Part shown: one piece after another, positions 1 to 9,178 of the stretch
How positions within the stretch are numbered: the stretch's first letter is position 1
Layout of the letters: each line of letters opens with the position of its first letter
Translations under genes and position numbers: made by a program
Assembly: GCA_005884305.1 (NCBI GenBank)
Contig: VAYL01000055.1
Location: 1 to 14,132 of the forward strand
Length of the DNA: 14,132 nt
Origin: Actinomycetota bacterium
GTDB taxonomy: Bacteria; Actinomycetota; Thermoleophilia; Solirubrobacterales; 70-9
Reading direction: 5' to 3'
The notes under the pieces: generated by a model
Told to the model about the DNA's origin: nothing
The model's input: only the letters and a program-made list of their open reading frames with translations
Database searches by the model: none

Positions 1-937
<937 letters not shown>

Positions 938-939
<2 letters not shown>

Positions 940-943
940 GAGG
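938..943 (+). promoter_or_regulatory. Ribosome-binding site of gyrA
   Basis: AGGAGG lies 10 nt before the ATG at 954 and overlaps the last two bases of the gyrB stop codon. This fixes the gyrA start and suggests that translation of the two subunits is linked. Confidence 0.85.
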
Positions 944-953
944 GCTGGCTGAT

Positions 954-3467
<2,514 letters not shown>

Positions 3468-3482
3468 GTAGGCTGCCGCGCG

Positions 3483-4337
3483 GTGAAGGAGCTGCGCGGC
3501 CGAAACGCACTGGTCACCGGGGCCGGGGGAGGGCTGGGCGGCTACATCGCGCGCGCTCTGGCGGTCGAGGGAGTCAACCTCGCGCTTACCGATCTCCCGG
3601 AGGCGTCGGTGGACGGGCTAGCCGCCGAGCTGCGAGGTCGCGGCGTTGAGGTGAAACACGCGCCGTCGGATCTGACGGACCCCGAGGACCGCCGCCGCCT
3701 GTCGGCGTGGGCGGAGGAGGCTCTTGGTCCGATCGACATCCTCGTCAACAACGCCGGCGTCGAGTTCGGCGGCCCCTTCGTGGAGACCGACGCCGAGGCG
3801 CTCGAGCTCACGGTCACCGTGAACCTGCTTGCGACCATGGACCTGACGCGTCTCGTCATGCCCGGAATGCAGCAGCGCGGCCGCGGCCACGTGGTGAACA
3901 TCGCGTCGCTCGCCGGCAAGCTCCCATCGCCGCAGCTCGCCTCCTATTCGGCGAGCAAGCACGGCGTCGTCGGCTTCACCGGATCGCTCCGGGGCGAGTT
4001 CAGCGAGGGCCCGGTCGGCTTCTCGGCCATCTGCCCCGGCTTCGTAAGTCGCGTCGGGATGTACGGACGGATCGAGCCCCACCTCGGCGATGCGTCGGAG
4101 AATCCGATGGGAACGGTCCCTCCCGAGGATGTCGGCACCGCGGTGGTCCGCGCCATCCGGGAGGACCGCGGCGAGATCATCGTCAACGCGCGCCCGGTGA
4201 AGCCTCTCATCCTGTTGAACGGAGTGGCGCCCAAGCTCGTGGCCCGCCTTGGGCGTCTCCGCAGGGTCCGGGACTTCAGCGACCGGATGCGGAGGGCACG
4301 CGAGCGCTACGAGGAGGCGAGCCCTCCGCAGCGCTAG
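3483..4337 (+). CDS. Short-chain dehydrogenase/reductase (classical SDR), substrate unknown
   Basis: A 284-residue NAD(P)-dependent oxidoreductase of the classical SDR family, cytoplasmic. The Rossmann dinucleotide motif TGAGGGLG is at residues 12-19. An acidic residue after the second strand (Asp37 in LALTDLP) suggests preference for NAD(H). NNAG is at 89-92. The catalytic set is Asn114, Ser142 (NIASLAGK), Tyr155 and Lys159 in YSASK. A CPGFV motif at 184-188 precedes the substrate-binding part. The C-terminal 40 residues, rich in Arg and Glu, extend beyond the usual core of about 250. The start is a GTG 15 nt after the gyrA stop; only a weak AGG precedes it, but the Rossmann fold begins right after it. 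It is probably the last gene of the gyrB-gyrA operon. Its substrate cannot be read from the sequence; related proteins act on acyl-thioester ketones, sugars or other alcohols. Confidence 0.9.
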   Translation: MKELRGRNALVTGAGGGLGGYIARALAVEGVNLALTDLPEASVDGLAAELRGRGVEVKHAPSDLTDPEDRRRLSAWAEEALGPIDILVNNAGVEFGGPFVETDAEALELTVTVNLLATMDLTRLVMPGMQQRGRGHVVNIASLAGKLPSPQLASYSASKHGVVGFTGSLRGEFSEGPVGFSAICPGFVSRVGMYGRIEPHLGDASENPMGTVPPEDVGTAVVRAIREDRGEIIVNARPVKPLILLNGVAPKLVARLGRLRRVRDFSDRMRRARERYEEASPPQR

Positions 4338-4388
4338 AAAAGTCTCGGGACACACCCGCCTCCTCGTCTGCTTCAATCGTCTTACCAG

Positions 4389-4404
4389 AGAAAGGAGGTG
4401 GTCC
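4389..4404 (+). promoter_or_regulatory. Near-complete anti-SD complement (super Shine-Dalgarno)
   Basis: AGAAAGGAGGTGGTCC matches the full reverse complement of the standard bacterial 16S rRNA 3' end (AGAAAGGAGGTGATCC) at 15 of 16 positions, and the one difference would still form a G-U pair. It is far longer than any other ribosome-binding site in this window. It lies just before a micro-ORF at 4409. Its second half, GGTGGTCC (4397-4404), is perfectly complementary to GGACCACC at 4525-4532, so it could be masked in cis. Confidence 0.6.
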
Positions 4405-4408
4405 TAAC

Positions 4409-4453
4409 TTGATTCACATGTTTCTTGGGACGCTGGAGGTGCAGGGCCGCTAG
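4409..4453 (+). CDS. Candidate 14-codon leader peptide
   Basis: A micro-ORF begins with TTG at 4409 and ends with TAG at 4451-4453, encoding MIHMFLGTLEVQGR. An in-frame ATG at 4418 would give MFLGTLEVQGR. The TTG is 4 nt after the extended Shine-Dalgarno (10 nt after its GGAGG core), and the ATG is 19 nt after that core, so TTG fits better. The peptide has no run of one amino acid, so a classical amino-acid attenuator is not obvious. Two perfect hairpins follow the stop codon directly. That it is translated is inferred only from the ribosome-binding site, and no known peptide was recognised. Confidence 0.35.
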   Translation: MIHMFLGTLEVQGR

Positions 4454-4627
4454 GTGGCGGCCTGCCGGTGAGCTTCACCGGCGGAGGCAGGTCAGGCGGC
4501 GGAGCCGCCGCATCTGATCAGTGCGGACCACCCGGCGAATCCACCCCGGGCACCGGCGAAAAGGGAGGCGAGGAGCCACGTCCCGCCCCGCCATGAATCC
4601 CCGCTCGCTCCTACCCGCACCTTTGAG

Positions 4628-4660
4628 CGAAGGGCCGCCTGCGGGCGGCCCTTCGTCTTA
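4628..4660 (+). terminator. Intrinsic terminator-like hairpin
   Basis: A perfect 12-bp, GC-rich stem, CGAAGGGCCGCC (4628-4639) and GGCGGCCCTTCG (4644-4655), closes a TGCG loop and is followed by the short T-containing stretch TCTTA. The weak T-tract is common in high-GC actinobacteria. It would end + strand transcription from the gyr/dehydrogenase operon or from the RNA-like region. It could also act against converging transcription from the HNH gene, but the other strand lacks a T-tract. Confidence 0.75.
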
Positions 4661-4671
4661 CACCACTAACA

Positions 4672-4703
4672 GCACCAGGCAGTTTCGGGGCTAAAGCCCC
4701 TCA
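4672..4703. repeat. 32-nt dispersed repeat, copy 1
   Basis: This element contains CAGTTTCGGGGCTAAAGCCC and matches 9096-9127 at 30 of 32 positions. Its core is a short hairpin, GGGGC-TAAA-GCCCC. It lies 8 nt past the stop codon of the minus-strand HNH gene and 12 nt after the + strand terminator, so both copies sit at gene 3' ends. Confidence 0.8.
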
Positions 4704-4710
4704 TCTACAC

Positions 4711-5352
4711 CTATGCAGCGACCAGATACGGCTCCCAGGCGACCGGGATCCGCGGGCTCGCAAGCTGGATGAACACGGTTGGCCCCGGCGGTCGGGGGCT
4801 CGATCGCGGATGCATGCTCGCCTCGCGCGGCGTCTTATTGCCCTTCTTGCGGTTGCAGGGCGCGCAGGAGGCGACGATGTTCTCCCACACCGACTGGCCG
4901 CCGCGGCTGCGGGGGATCACGTGATCGACGGTGAGGCCCGCAGCCTGGCGCCCGCAGTACTGACAGGTCCACGCGTCGCGGGCGAGCACGGCCTTCCGGG
5001 TGATCTTCCGCCGGTGCACATCGCGCGGCACGCGCACGTACCGGACGAGCCTGATCACGCAGGGCCGCTCGAAGGTGAGCCGCTCGGAATGGAGGGCACC
5101 TTCGCCGCGCTCGACGATCTCCGCCCGCTCCTTAAGCACGAGGACTGTTGCCCGCCTGATGTTGCAGACGTTGATCGGTTCGTAGCTCGCGTTGAGGACC
5201 AGAACCCGGCCGCCGATGCCGACGTGGGTGCGGTGCCCGTTGAGGTGCGCGTGCGCCCCGTTTCCATTGAGGTGCGCTTCGGCCGCACCCCCCGCAAGCC
5301 CCGAAGTGCTCCCGCTTCGAAGGCCTACGTGAGGGTCGGCCGGCGCGTCCAT
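4711..5352 (-). CDS. HNH endonuclease family protein
   Basis: A 213-residue protein of the HNH nuclease family, of the type widespread in actinobacteria. A conserved N-terminal module (about residues 49-120) starts RVLVLNASYEPINV and includes VIRLVRYVRVPRDV. The nuclease module follows: zinc-binding CQYC (Cys130, Cys133) and SCAPC (Cys163, Cys166), with the catalytic-type DH at 143-144, Asn158 and Asn167 in CNRKKGNKTPREA. The first 47 residues are a low-complexity extension with a repeated AHLNG. The only ATG before the domain is at 5352, and it has no clear Shine-Dalgarno, so the true start is uncertain. The C-terminal 35 residues are Pro-rich. It is the last gene of the minus-strand group, 84 nt after pheA. 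Function is unknown: housekeeping nuclease or DNA repair/defence. It has no visible partner gene. Confidence 0.88.
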   Translation of the reverse strand: MDAPADPHVGLRSGSTSGLAGGAAEAHLNGNGAHAHLNGHRTHVGIGGRVLVLNASYEPINVCNIRRATVLVLKERAEIVERGEGALHSERLTFERPCVIRLVRYVRVPRDVHRRKITRKAVLARDAWTCQYCGRQAAGLTVDHVIPRSRGGQSVWENIVASCAPCNRKKGNKTPREASMHPRSSPRPPGPTVFIQLASPRIPVAWEPYLVAA

Positions 5353-5395
5353 AGCGCCACGATTGTAGACAGCGGCCCCGGTCGTCCCGCGAGGA

Positions 5396-5451
5396 GCAGG
5401 TGGCAGGGAGCAGGTAGAACCGGGGGCCTCTACCTGCTACTTGCTACCTGC
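5396..5451. repeat. Inverted array of 7-nt repeats (long imperfect hairpin)
   Basis: Three head-to-tail 7-mers on the left (GCAGGTG, GCAGGGA, GCAGGTA; 5396-5416) face three inverted 7-mers on the right (TACCTGC, TACTTGC, TACCTGC; 5431-5451). The 22-nt arms pair with one mismatch and two G-U pairs around a 12-nt loop. The right arm overlaps the 3' end of pheA, supplying its last codons and stop. As RNA it could end or stabilise the pheA transcript, but no T-tract follows on either strand. Confidence 0.8.
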
Positions 5452-6312
5452 TGCTGTTCCGGGGATGCCGTTCGTCGCGATCGGATAGCTGCCCAGCACC
5501 CGCACAGATTCTGCCTTTCGACGGAGCGCCTGAATCGCCTCCGCCACCGGCCCCTCGTCGACCGAGCCGTCGAGGTCGCAGAAGAACATGTAGCGACCAA
5601 GGCCCTGCCGCAGCGGCCGCGACTCGATTCTGGTGAGGTTGACGTCGCGGCTGGAGAACTCGGTCAGCGCCTCCACGAGCGCCCCGGGATGGTCGGCGCC
5701 GAGCTCCGAGAAGACCAGCGTTGTGCGCCATGGCCCTGTCCCACTCGGCCGCGTCCCCTCGGGTGCGATCCACACGAACCGGGTCACGTTCTCGAGGTTG
5801 TCCTCGACGCCCTCCCGCAGCACGACGCAGCCGTAGATCCGCGCGGCCGATGCCGCCCCCAGGGCCGCCCACGGCTCTTCGCTCGAGGCGACCGACCGCA
5901 CCGCGTCCGCCGTGCTTGCCGCGGCCCGCACGGTGGCCTGCGGCAGCTCCTCGCGGATGAACCGCGCGCACTGTGCGCTCGCCTGGGGATGGGAGAGGAC
6001 GATCGTGATCCGCTCGAGCGGCATTTCGCCGCGCGCGATCAGGCTGTGGCGGATGGGATGGTCGTGCTCGCCGGCGATCGTGATCCCCTCCGCCTCGAAC
6101 GCGAGCGTGTCGAGCGTGGAGCGCACGGCCCCCTCGATCGAGTTCTCGAAGGGAACGAGTGCCCGCCCGGCCTCTCCTTCGGCGACGGCGCGGATCGCCG
6201 CGTAAACGCTCGGGCGCGGGAGCGGGTCGATCTCGGTCTGGCCGACCGCGACGAGCAGAGCGTCTTCGGAGAACGTGCCCGCTGGACCGAGGAAGGCGAC
6301 TCGAGTTGCCAT
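5437..6312 (-). CDS. pheA: Prephenate dehydratase
   Basis: Converts prephenate to phenylpyruvate with loss of water and CO2, the committed step to phenylalanine; cytoplasmic. It is the 291-residue monofunctional form without a chorismate mutase domain. Catalytic-domain motifs in order: FLGPAGTFSEDAL (7-19), VPFENSIEGAV (53-63), SHPQASAQC (107-115), STADAVR (133-139), AALGAASAARIYG (149-161) and EDNLENVTRF (170-179) with the catalytic Thr177-Arg178-Phe179. A C-terminal ACT domain follows from about residue 196, with PGALVEAL and the phenylalanine-binding ESRP (230-233), so feedback inhibition by phenylalanine is expected. The ATG at 6312 directly precedes the conserved N-terminus but lacks a Shine-Dalgarno; leaderless or coupled translation is possible. 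The last five residues and the stop are encoded by the 7-nt repeat array. The upstream neighbour ends 53 nt before it. Confidence 0.95.
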   Translation of the reverse strand: MATRVAFLGPAGTFSEDALLVAVGQTEIDPLPRPSVYAAIRAVAEGEAGRALVPFENSIEGAVRSTLDTLAFEAEGITIAGEHDHPIRHSLIARGEMPLERITIVLSHPQASAQCARFIREELPQATVRAAASTADAVRSVASSEEPWAALGAASAARIYGCVVLREGVEDNLENVTRFVWIAPEGTRPSGTGPWRTTLVFSELGADHPGALVEALTEFSSRDVNLTRIESRPLRQGLGRYMFFCDLDGSVDEGPVAEAIQALRRKAESVRVLGSYPIATNGIPGTAAGSK

Positions 6313-6365
6313 GGGCGCGGAAGGTTACGTAGGGGCGAGCTCGAGCCGCCCACGACCGGGTGCGG

Positions 6366-7439
6366 CTACCGGAACGTCACCTGGTAGGTGGACCGGTTAT
6401 TGGTTGTGATCGTCTCGCCCGGCACCGGGAGCACCGTCACCTCGAGCGTCAGCTCGACGTTCTTCTCCGGCTGCGGATGAATCGGAAGCGTGGCGGTCTG
6501 GATGCCGCCGGGAGCGATCGTCCCGATCGTGGTCGTTCCGTCGATCGTCTGCGGCCCGCCGGTGAGGCTGTAGCTCACGCCAACCCCCTTCTCGTTGGCG
6601 CTGCCCTGGTTGGAGACCTCGACGTCGATCTCCGGGGCCCCGCTGCCCGAGATCGTCGTCGGCGTATCCGGGCTGAGCTGGACGTTTCCGGGCTTCACAA
6701 CCGTCTGCACGATCGCGACGCCGTGAGCGCCGGCAGTGACGTTCTTGGTCGAGATGGCCGAGATCGCTGTCGCCACCTGGAGCGGGTCGAGCCAGCGGCC
6801 GGGATCGGTCATGAAGACGCTCGCCGGCGCCTTCTCGTCGATTCCCTGGTCGGAGAGGACGCTGTCGATCTGGTCCTGCGCCTGCTTGTAGAGCACGTCG
6901 CTCGCCAGGAAGTACTGCATGTAGTCCGTGATGGACGTGACCGCCTTCGTTCGATCCGGGCCGGGATTGCCGAGCGCGGTGGAGATTGCGCTGGAGATCC
7001 CGCTCAGCGCCTGGGCGCGCAGGCTGTACGCCAGCTTCAGCTCGCTCTGCGCGTCGCTCAGCTCGCCCGGCGTGCTGAGCGCGTCGACGCGACTCGACAG
7101 GTTCTCCGCGGTCCCGCGGTCCGTGGCGATCTCGGCCTCGAATTCGAGCGGGCTCGCGTTGCCCGGGTCGCTGAGCTTGCCGAAGAAGTCGCCCGACAGC
7201 TGATTCGTCTGCGCCGTGACGGCCCGCAGATCGGACACGTAGTTCTCGAAGCTACGCGTCTTCCGGGCGTCCAGACAGCCCTTGATTCCGAGGATGATCA
7301 GGATCAGGACGACGACGAGCACGCCGATACCGACCGCGCGGCGCACGAGTATCTGCCGCTGGCGGTCGGGCCCACGGCGGGATGGCGGACCGGTGCCGCC
7401 CGGTGAGGGTCCCAGTTCTTCGTCGTCGAGGAACGCCAA
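6366..7439 (-). CDS. Single-pass membrane protein with C-terminal beta-rich domain, function unknown
   Basis: A 357-residue protein I cannot assign. About 33 polar, Pro/Arg-rich cytoplasmic residues are followed by a membrane helix at about 36-53 (GVLVVVLILIILGIKGC), so the rest should lie outside the membrane. Residues 60-245 look helical, with repeated amphipathic segments and no catalytic motif. Residues 250-357 look like an immunoglobulin-like or CARDB-type beta domain (IDVEVSNQGSANEKGV, then TLPIHPQPEKNVELTLEV and TTNNRS). CARDB-like folds are usually adhesive or structural. The start is a TTG at 7439 with no Shine-Dalgarno; a CATACT 14-19 nt before it could be a -10 box or hint at a slightly different start. 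It is divergent from the kinase gene and probably heads a minus-strand group with pheA and the HNH gene. An envelope role linked to the neighbouring cell-wall cluster is only a guess. Confidence 0.75.
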   Translation of the reverse strand: MAFLDDEELGPSPGGTGPPSRRGPDRQRQILVRRAVGIGVLVVVLILIILGIKGCLDARKTRSFENYVSDLRAVTAQTNQLSGDFFGKLSDPGNASPLEFEAEIATDRGTAENLSSRVDALSTPGELSDAQSELKLAYSLRAQALSGISSAISTALGNPGPDRTKAVTSITDYMQYFLASDVLYKQAQDQIDSVLSDQGIDEKAPASVFMTDPGRWLDPLQVATAISAISTKNVTAGAHGVAIVQTVVKPGNVQLSPDTPTTISGSGAPEIDVEVSNQGSANEKGVGVSYSLTGGPQTIDGTTTIGTIAPGGIQTATLPIHPQPEKNVELTLEVTVLPVPGETITTNNRSTYQVTFR

Positions 7440-7458
7440 AACTCGGGGAAGTATGAAG

Positions 7459-7483
7459 CCTGACCTTCTGCGGCACGGTCAGG
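7459..7483. promoter_or_regulatory. Inverted repeat in divergent intergenic region (possible operator)
   Basis: CCTGACC (7459-7465) and GGTCAGG (7477-7483) are perfect inverted copies separated by 11 nt. They lie 20 nt upstream of the minus-strand TTG start at 7439 and about 75 nt upstream of the kinase start. The spacing between arm centres is 18 nt, not a clean helical turn. A repressor or activator site shared by the two divergent genes is possible, as is a 5' UTR hairpin. No clear -35/-10 pair was seen for either gene. Confidence 0.4.
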
Positions 7484-7556
7484 TTCGACCGCATACGCAC
7501 GAGGCGTTGCGCCACGAGGCAGGTTCCACCCGGCGCGCGGCGAAGCCTAACCCGGA

Positions 7557-9131
7557 ATGGTCGGCGAGGTAGTGATGGATCGCTTCCGGCTCTTGGAGCG
7601 CGTCGGCTCCGGTGGGATGGGCACCGTCTACAGAGCCTTCGACGAGCGGCTCCAGCGCCAGGTGGCGGTGAAGGAGATCACGAGCTCCGACCCGGCCCGG
7701 GTCGCTCGCGAGGCCCAGGCCGCCGCCCGCCTGAACCACCCCGGGATCGTAACGCTGTACGAGCTGGGGTCCGAGGGCGACCGGGCGCTCCTCGTGAGCG
7801 AGCTCGTGGATGGCGCGACGCTGGCGGAGCTCGCATGCTGTGGGGACCTATCCGACCGCGAGGTGGCGGAGTTCGGCGCCGATGTGTGCGAGGCGCTCGC
7901 GCACGCCCATGAGCGGGGGGTCATCCACCGCGACGTGAAGCCGCAGAACGTCATCGTCCGCGTCGACGACGGGGCCGGTCGCCGGGCGAAGCTCATGGAC
8001 TTTGGGATCGCGTCGCTCGTCGGCTCGCCGACCCTCACGGCGACGGGTGAGGTCGTCGGCACGCTCGCCTACATGGCGCCGGAGCAGGCCGCCGGGACCG
8101 GCTCGTCGGAGGCATCGGATGTCTACTCGCTCGCTCTGACCCTGTACGAGTGCTGGGCGGGCACGAATCCGGTCGCGGGCGACACGCCGGCGCAGACCGC
8201 CCGCCAGATCGGTAATCACCTGCCGCCGCTTTGCGACTACCGCCCCGACCTGCCAGCTCACCTGGCCGAGTGCCTCGACGCATGCCTGGACCCTGAGCCC
8301 GAGCTCCGTCCGGAGCTCGACGAGCTCGACCATCACCTCGACGCCTCGATCCCGAGGCTCGACGCGCGGTGCGCTGTGCCCGCGCAAGAGGGCCGGGAGG
8401 AGCCCGTCTCGGGCGAGCGTGGCGCGCTTCTGCGAGTCGGCCAGCTCGCGGCGCTCTGCGCCTGGGGCATCGCCGTGATGCTGCTCGCGGTCGCCGCTCA
8501 TCTACCGGGTCTCGCGCTGGTCCTCGGCGCCTTGAGCGTGCCGGCGATCCTCGTCGCGTCGTGGCTTCCATGGGCGGGGATCCCGGTTCTTGCCCCGCTT
8601 CTGGGCGCCGCCTCCGTAGGCGCCGCGTACCCGGCGCTCGCCGCCTGGCGCGGACCGCTGCGCGAGCGCGCGATCCTGGGCGCGCTGGGATGGTGCTGGA
8701 TGCTGTGTGGCGCCGCTGCCCTCGGGATCGGATCCGCGGCCGGCCTTATGGACGCGCCCCCGCACGACTGGACGCGCTCGACGGGCGATGCCACGAGCGG
8801 CCTGCTGGCACCACTCTTCTCGCCGGAGGCGCTGCTTGGGGCCGCCATCTTCGCCGGCGCCTCCCTGGCGCTCGGCGTGATCCTGCGAGCGCGGCACATA
8901 GCGGTGGCGCTCCTTGGAGCCGTTCTCTGGGCGGCCGGCGTCGACGCTGCGCTTCGGGTCGTGGGCGACGGCGCTCTCGCGGGCGTGCCCGTGGTGGCAG
9001 TCGCCGCCGCCGCGATCGCCGTGATCATGGAGTTCCGGCGCCGCGGAGCCCGGCCCGCGGTCCGCCGAGCACCGATACCCACAACACCTGGAACGGCACC
9101 AGCCAGTTTCGGGGCTAACGCCCCTCACTGA
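7557..9131 (+). CDS. Ser/Thr protein kinase with multi-spanning membrane domain
   Basis: A Hanks-type (PknB-like) kinase, 524 residues. Catalytic domain at about residues 10-262: Gly-rich loop GSGGMGTVY (17-25), ATP lysine Lys39 in VAVKE, Glu52 in the C-helix, HRDVKPQN (124-131) with catalytic Asp126, DFG (148-150), activation-loop threonines Thr161 and Thr163 aligned with PknB Thr171/Thr173, and APE (174-176), so it should be active. After a 30-residue linker the C-terminal half (about 292-491) is strongly hydrophobic with six or seven probable membrane helices, instead of one helix plus extracellular PASTA repeats. The ATG at 7557 gives MVGEVVMDRFRLLERVG, typical of the family; GTG 7572 or ATG 7575 are alternatives. 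The last 11 residues are encoded by a dispersed repeat. Its likely substrates are the FHA proteins and cell-wall enzymes encoded downstream. Confidence 0.92.
   Translation: MVGEVVMDRFRLLERVGSGGMGTVYRAFDERLQRQVAVKEITSSDPARVAREAQAAARLNHPGIVTLYELGSEGDRALLVSELVDGATLAELACCGDLSDREVAEFGADVCEALAHAHERGVIHRDVKPQNVIVRVDDGAGRRAKLMDFGIASLVGSPTLTATGEVVGTLAYMAPEQAAGTGSSEASDVYSLALTLYECWAGTNPVAGDTPAQTARQIGNHLPPLCDYRPDLPAHLAECLDACLDPEPELRPELDELDHHLDASIPRLDARCAVPAQEGREEPVSGERGALLRVGQLAALCAWGIAVMLLAVAAHLPGLALVLGALSVPAILVASWLPWAGIPVLAPLLGAASVGAAYPALAAWRGPLRERAILGALGWCWMLCGAAALGIGSAAGLMDAPPHDWTRSTGDATSGLLAPLFSPEALLGAAIFAGASLALGVILRARHIAVALLGAVLWAAGVDAALRVVGDGALAGVPVVAVAAAAIAVIMEFRRRGARPAVRRAPIPTTPGTAPASFGANAPH
9096..9127. 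repeat. 32-nt dispersed repeat, copy 2
   Basis: 30 of 32 positions are identical to 4672-4703. The two differences are one base near the left end and one in the hairpin loop (TAAC instead of TAAA), so the GGGGC/GCCCC stem is kept. It encodes the last 11 residues of the kinase (APASFGANAPH) in frame; the stop follows at 9129-9131. The hairpin may serve as the 3' end of the kinase transcript. Confidence 0.8.
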
Positions 9132-9140
9132 CATACCTGC

Positions 9141-9178
9141 CCGCGATGGATGGCGCTGGCCGCGATGGATGGCGCCGG
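9141..9178. repeat. 19-nt tandem direct repeat (two units)
   Basis: CCGCGATGGATGGCGCTGG (9141-9159) is followed directly by a second unit (9160-9178) that differs only at position 17. It lies in the 114-nt gap between the kinase stop and fhaA. It may reflect slippage or duplication, or a paired protein-binding site upstream of fhaA. The rest of the gap (9179-9245) has a TAGGAT at 9214-9219 that could be a -10 box, but without a well-spaced -35. Confidence 0.65.

Larger units (their letters stand above)
4389..4660 (+). ncRNA. Candidate structured RNA or regulatory leader, family unknown
   Basis: About 270 nt with no ordinary gene but dense base-pairing potential. In order: the super Shine-Dalgarno (4389-4404); the micro-ORF; hairpin CCGGTGA-GCT-TCACCGG (4465-4481), extended by CCTG/CAGG (4461-4464 with 4488-4491); hairpin GGCGGC-GGA-GCCGCC (4495-4509); the anti-Shine-Dalgarno GGACCACC (4525-4532); hairpin CCCGG/CCGGG (4531-4535 with 4546-4550); a second CACCGG (4551-4556) able to compete for the CCGGTG of the first hairpin; then the terminator at 4628. 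It does not match the hallmark motifs of SRP RNA, tmRNA, RNase P RNA or the common riboswitches as I remember them. It could be a free-standing RNA, a leader ending at the terminator, or the 3' UTR of the dehydrogenase operon. No convincing promoter was seen at 4338-4388. Confidence 0.35.

Noticed and set aside
3707..4453. + strand open frame overlapping the dehydrogenase and running into the micro-ORF
   Set aside because: Over the dehydrogenase it is an Arg/Gly-rich shadow. Only its last 14 codons coincide with the separately supported micro-ORF.
4605..4630. Antiterminator formed by TCGCTC (4605-4610) and GAGCGA (4625-4630)
   Set aside because: The stem is short and overlaps the terminator arm by only three bases, so it would not prevent the 12-bp hairpin.
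4385..4660. Fragment of 16S rRNA, or SRP RNA, tmRNA or RNase P RNA
   Set aside because: Only the 16-nt anti-SD complement resembles 16S rRNA, and no further rRNA sequence adjoins it. The hallmark motifs of the other RNAs (for example GGAAGGAAGC of SRP RNA, a tag ORF ending LAA, the RNase P P4 sequences) are absent.
5396..5451. CRISPR array or insertion-sequence terminal repeats
   Set aside because: The 7-nt units abut without spacers, and no transposase or cas gene is present nearby.
4810..6387. Long + strand open frame of about 525 codons opposite the HNH gene and pheA
   Set aside because: Its translation is rich in Arg, Ala and His with no motifs, and it lies antisense to two genes with clear family signatures. 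It is a by-product of high-GC codon usage.
9096..9131. Kinase gene truncated by repeat insertion (pseudogene)
   Set aside because: All catalytic motifs and the complete membrane domain precede the repeat; only a short unstructured tail is affected.
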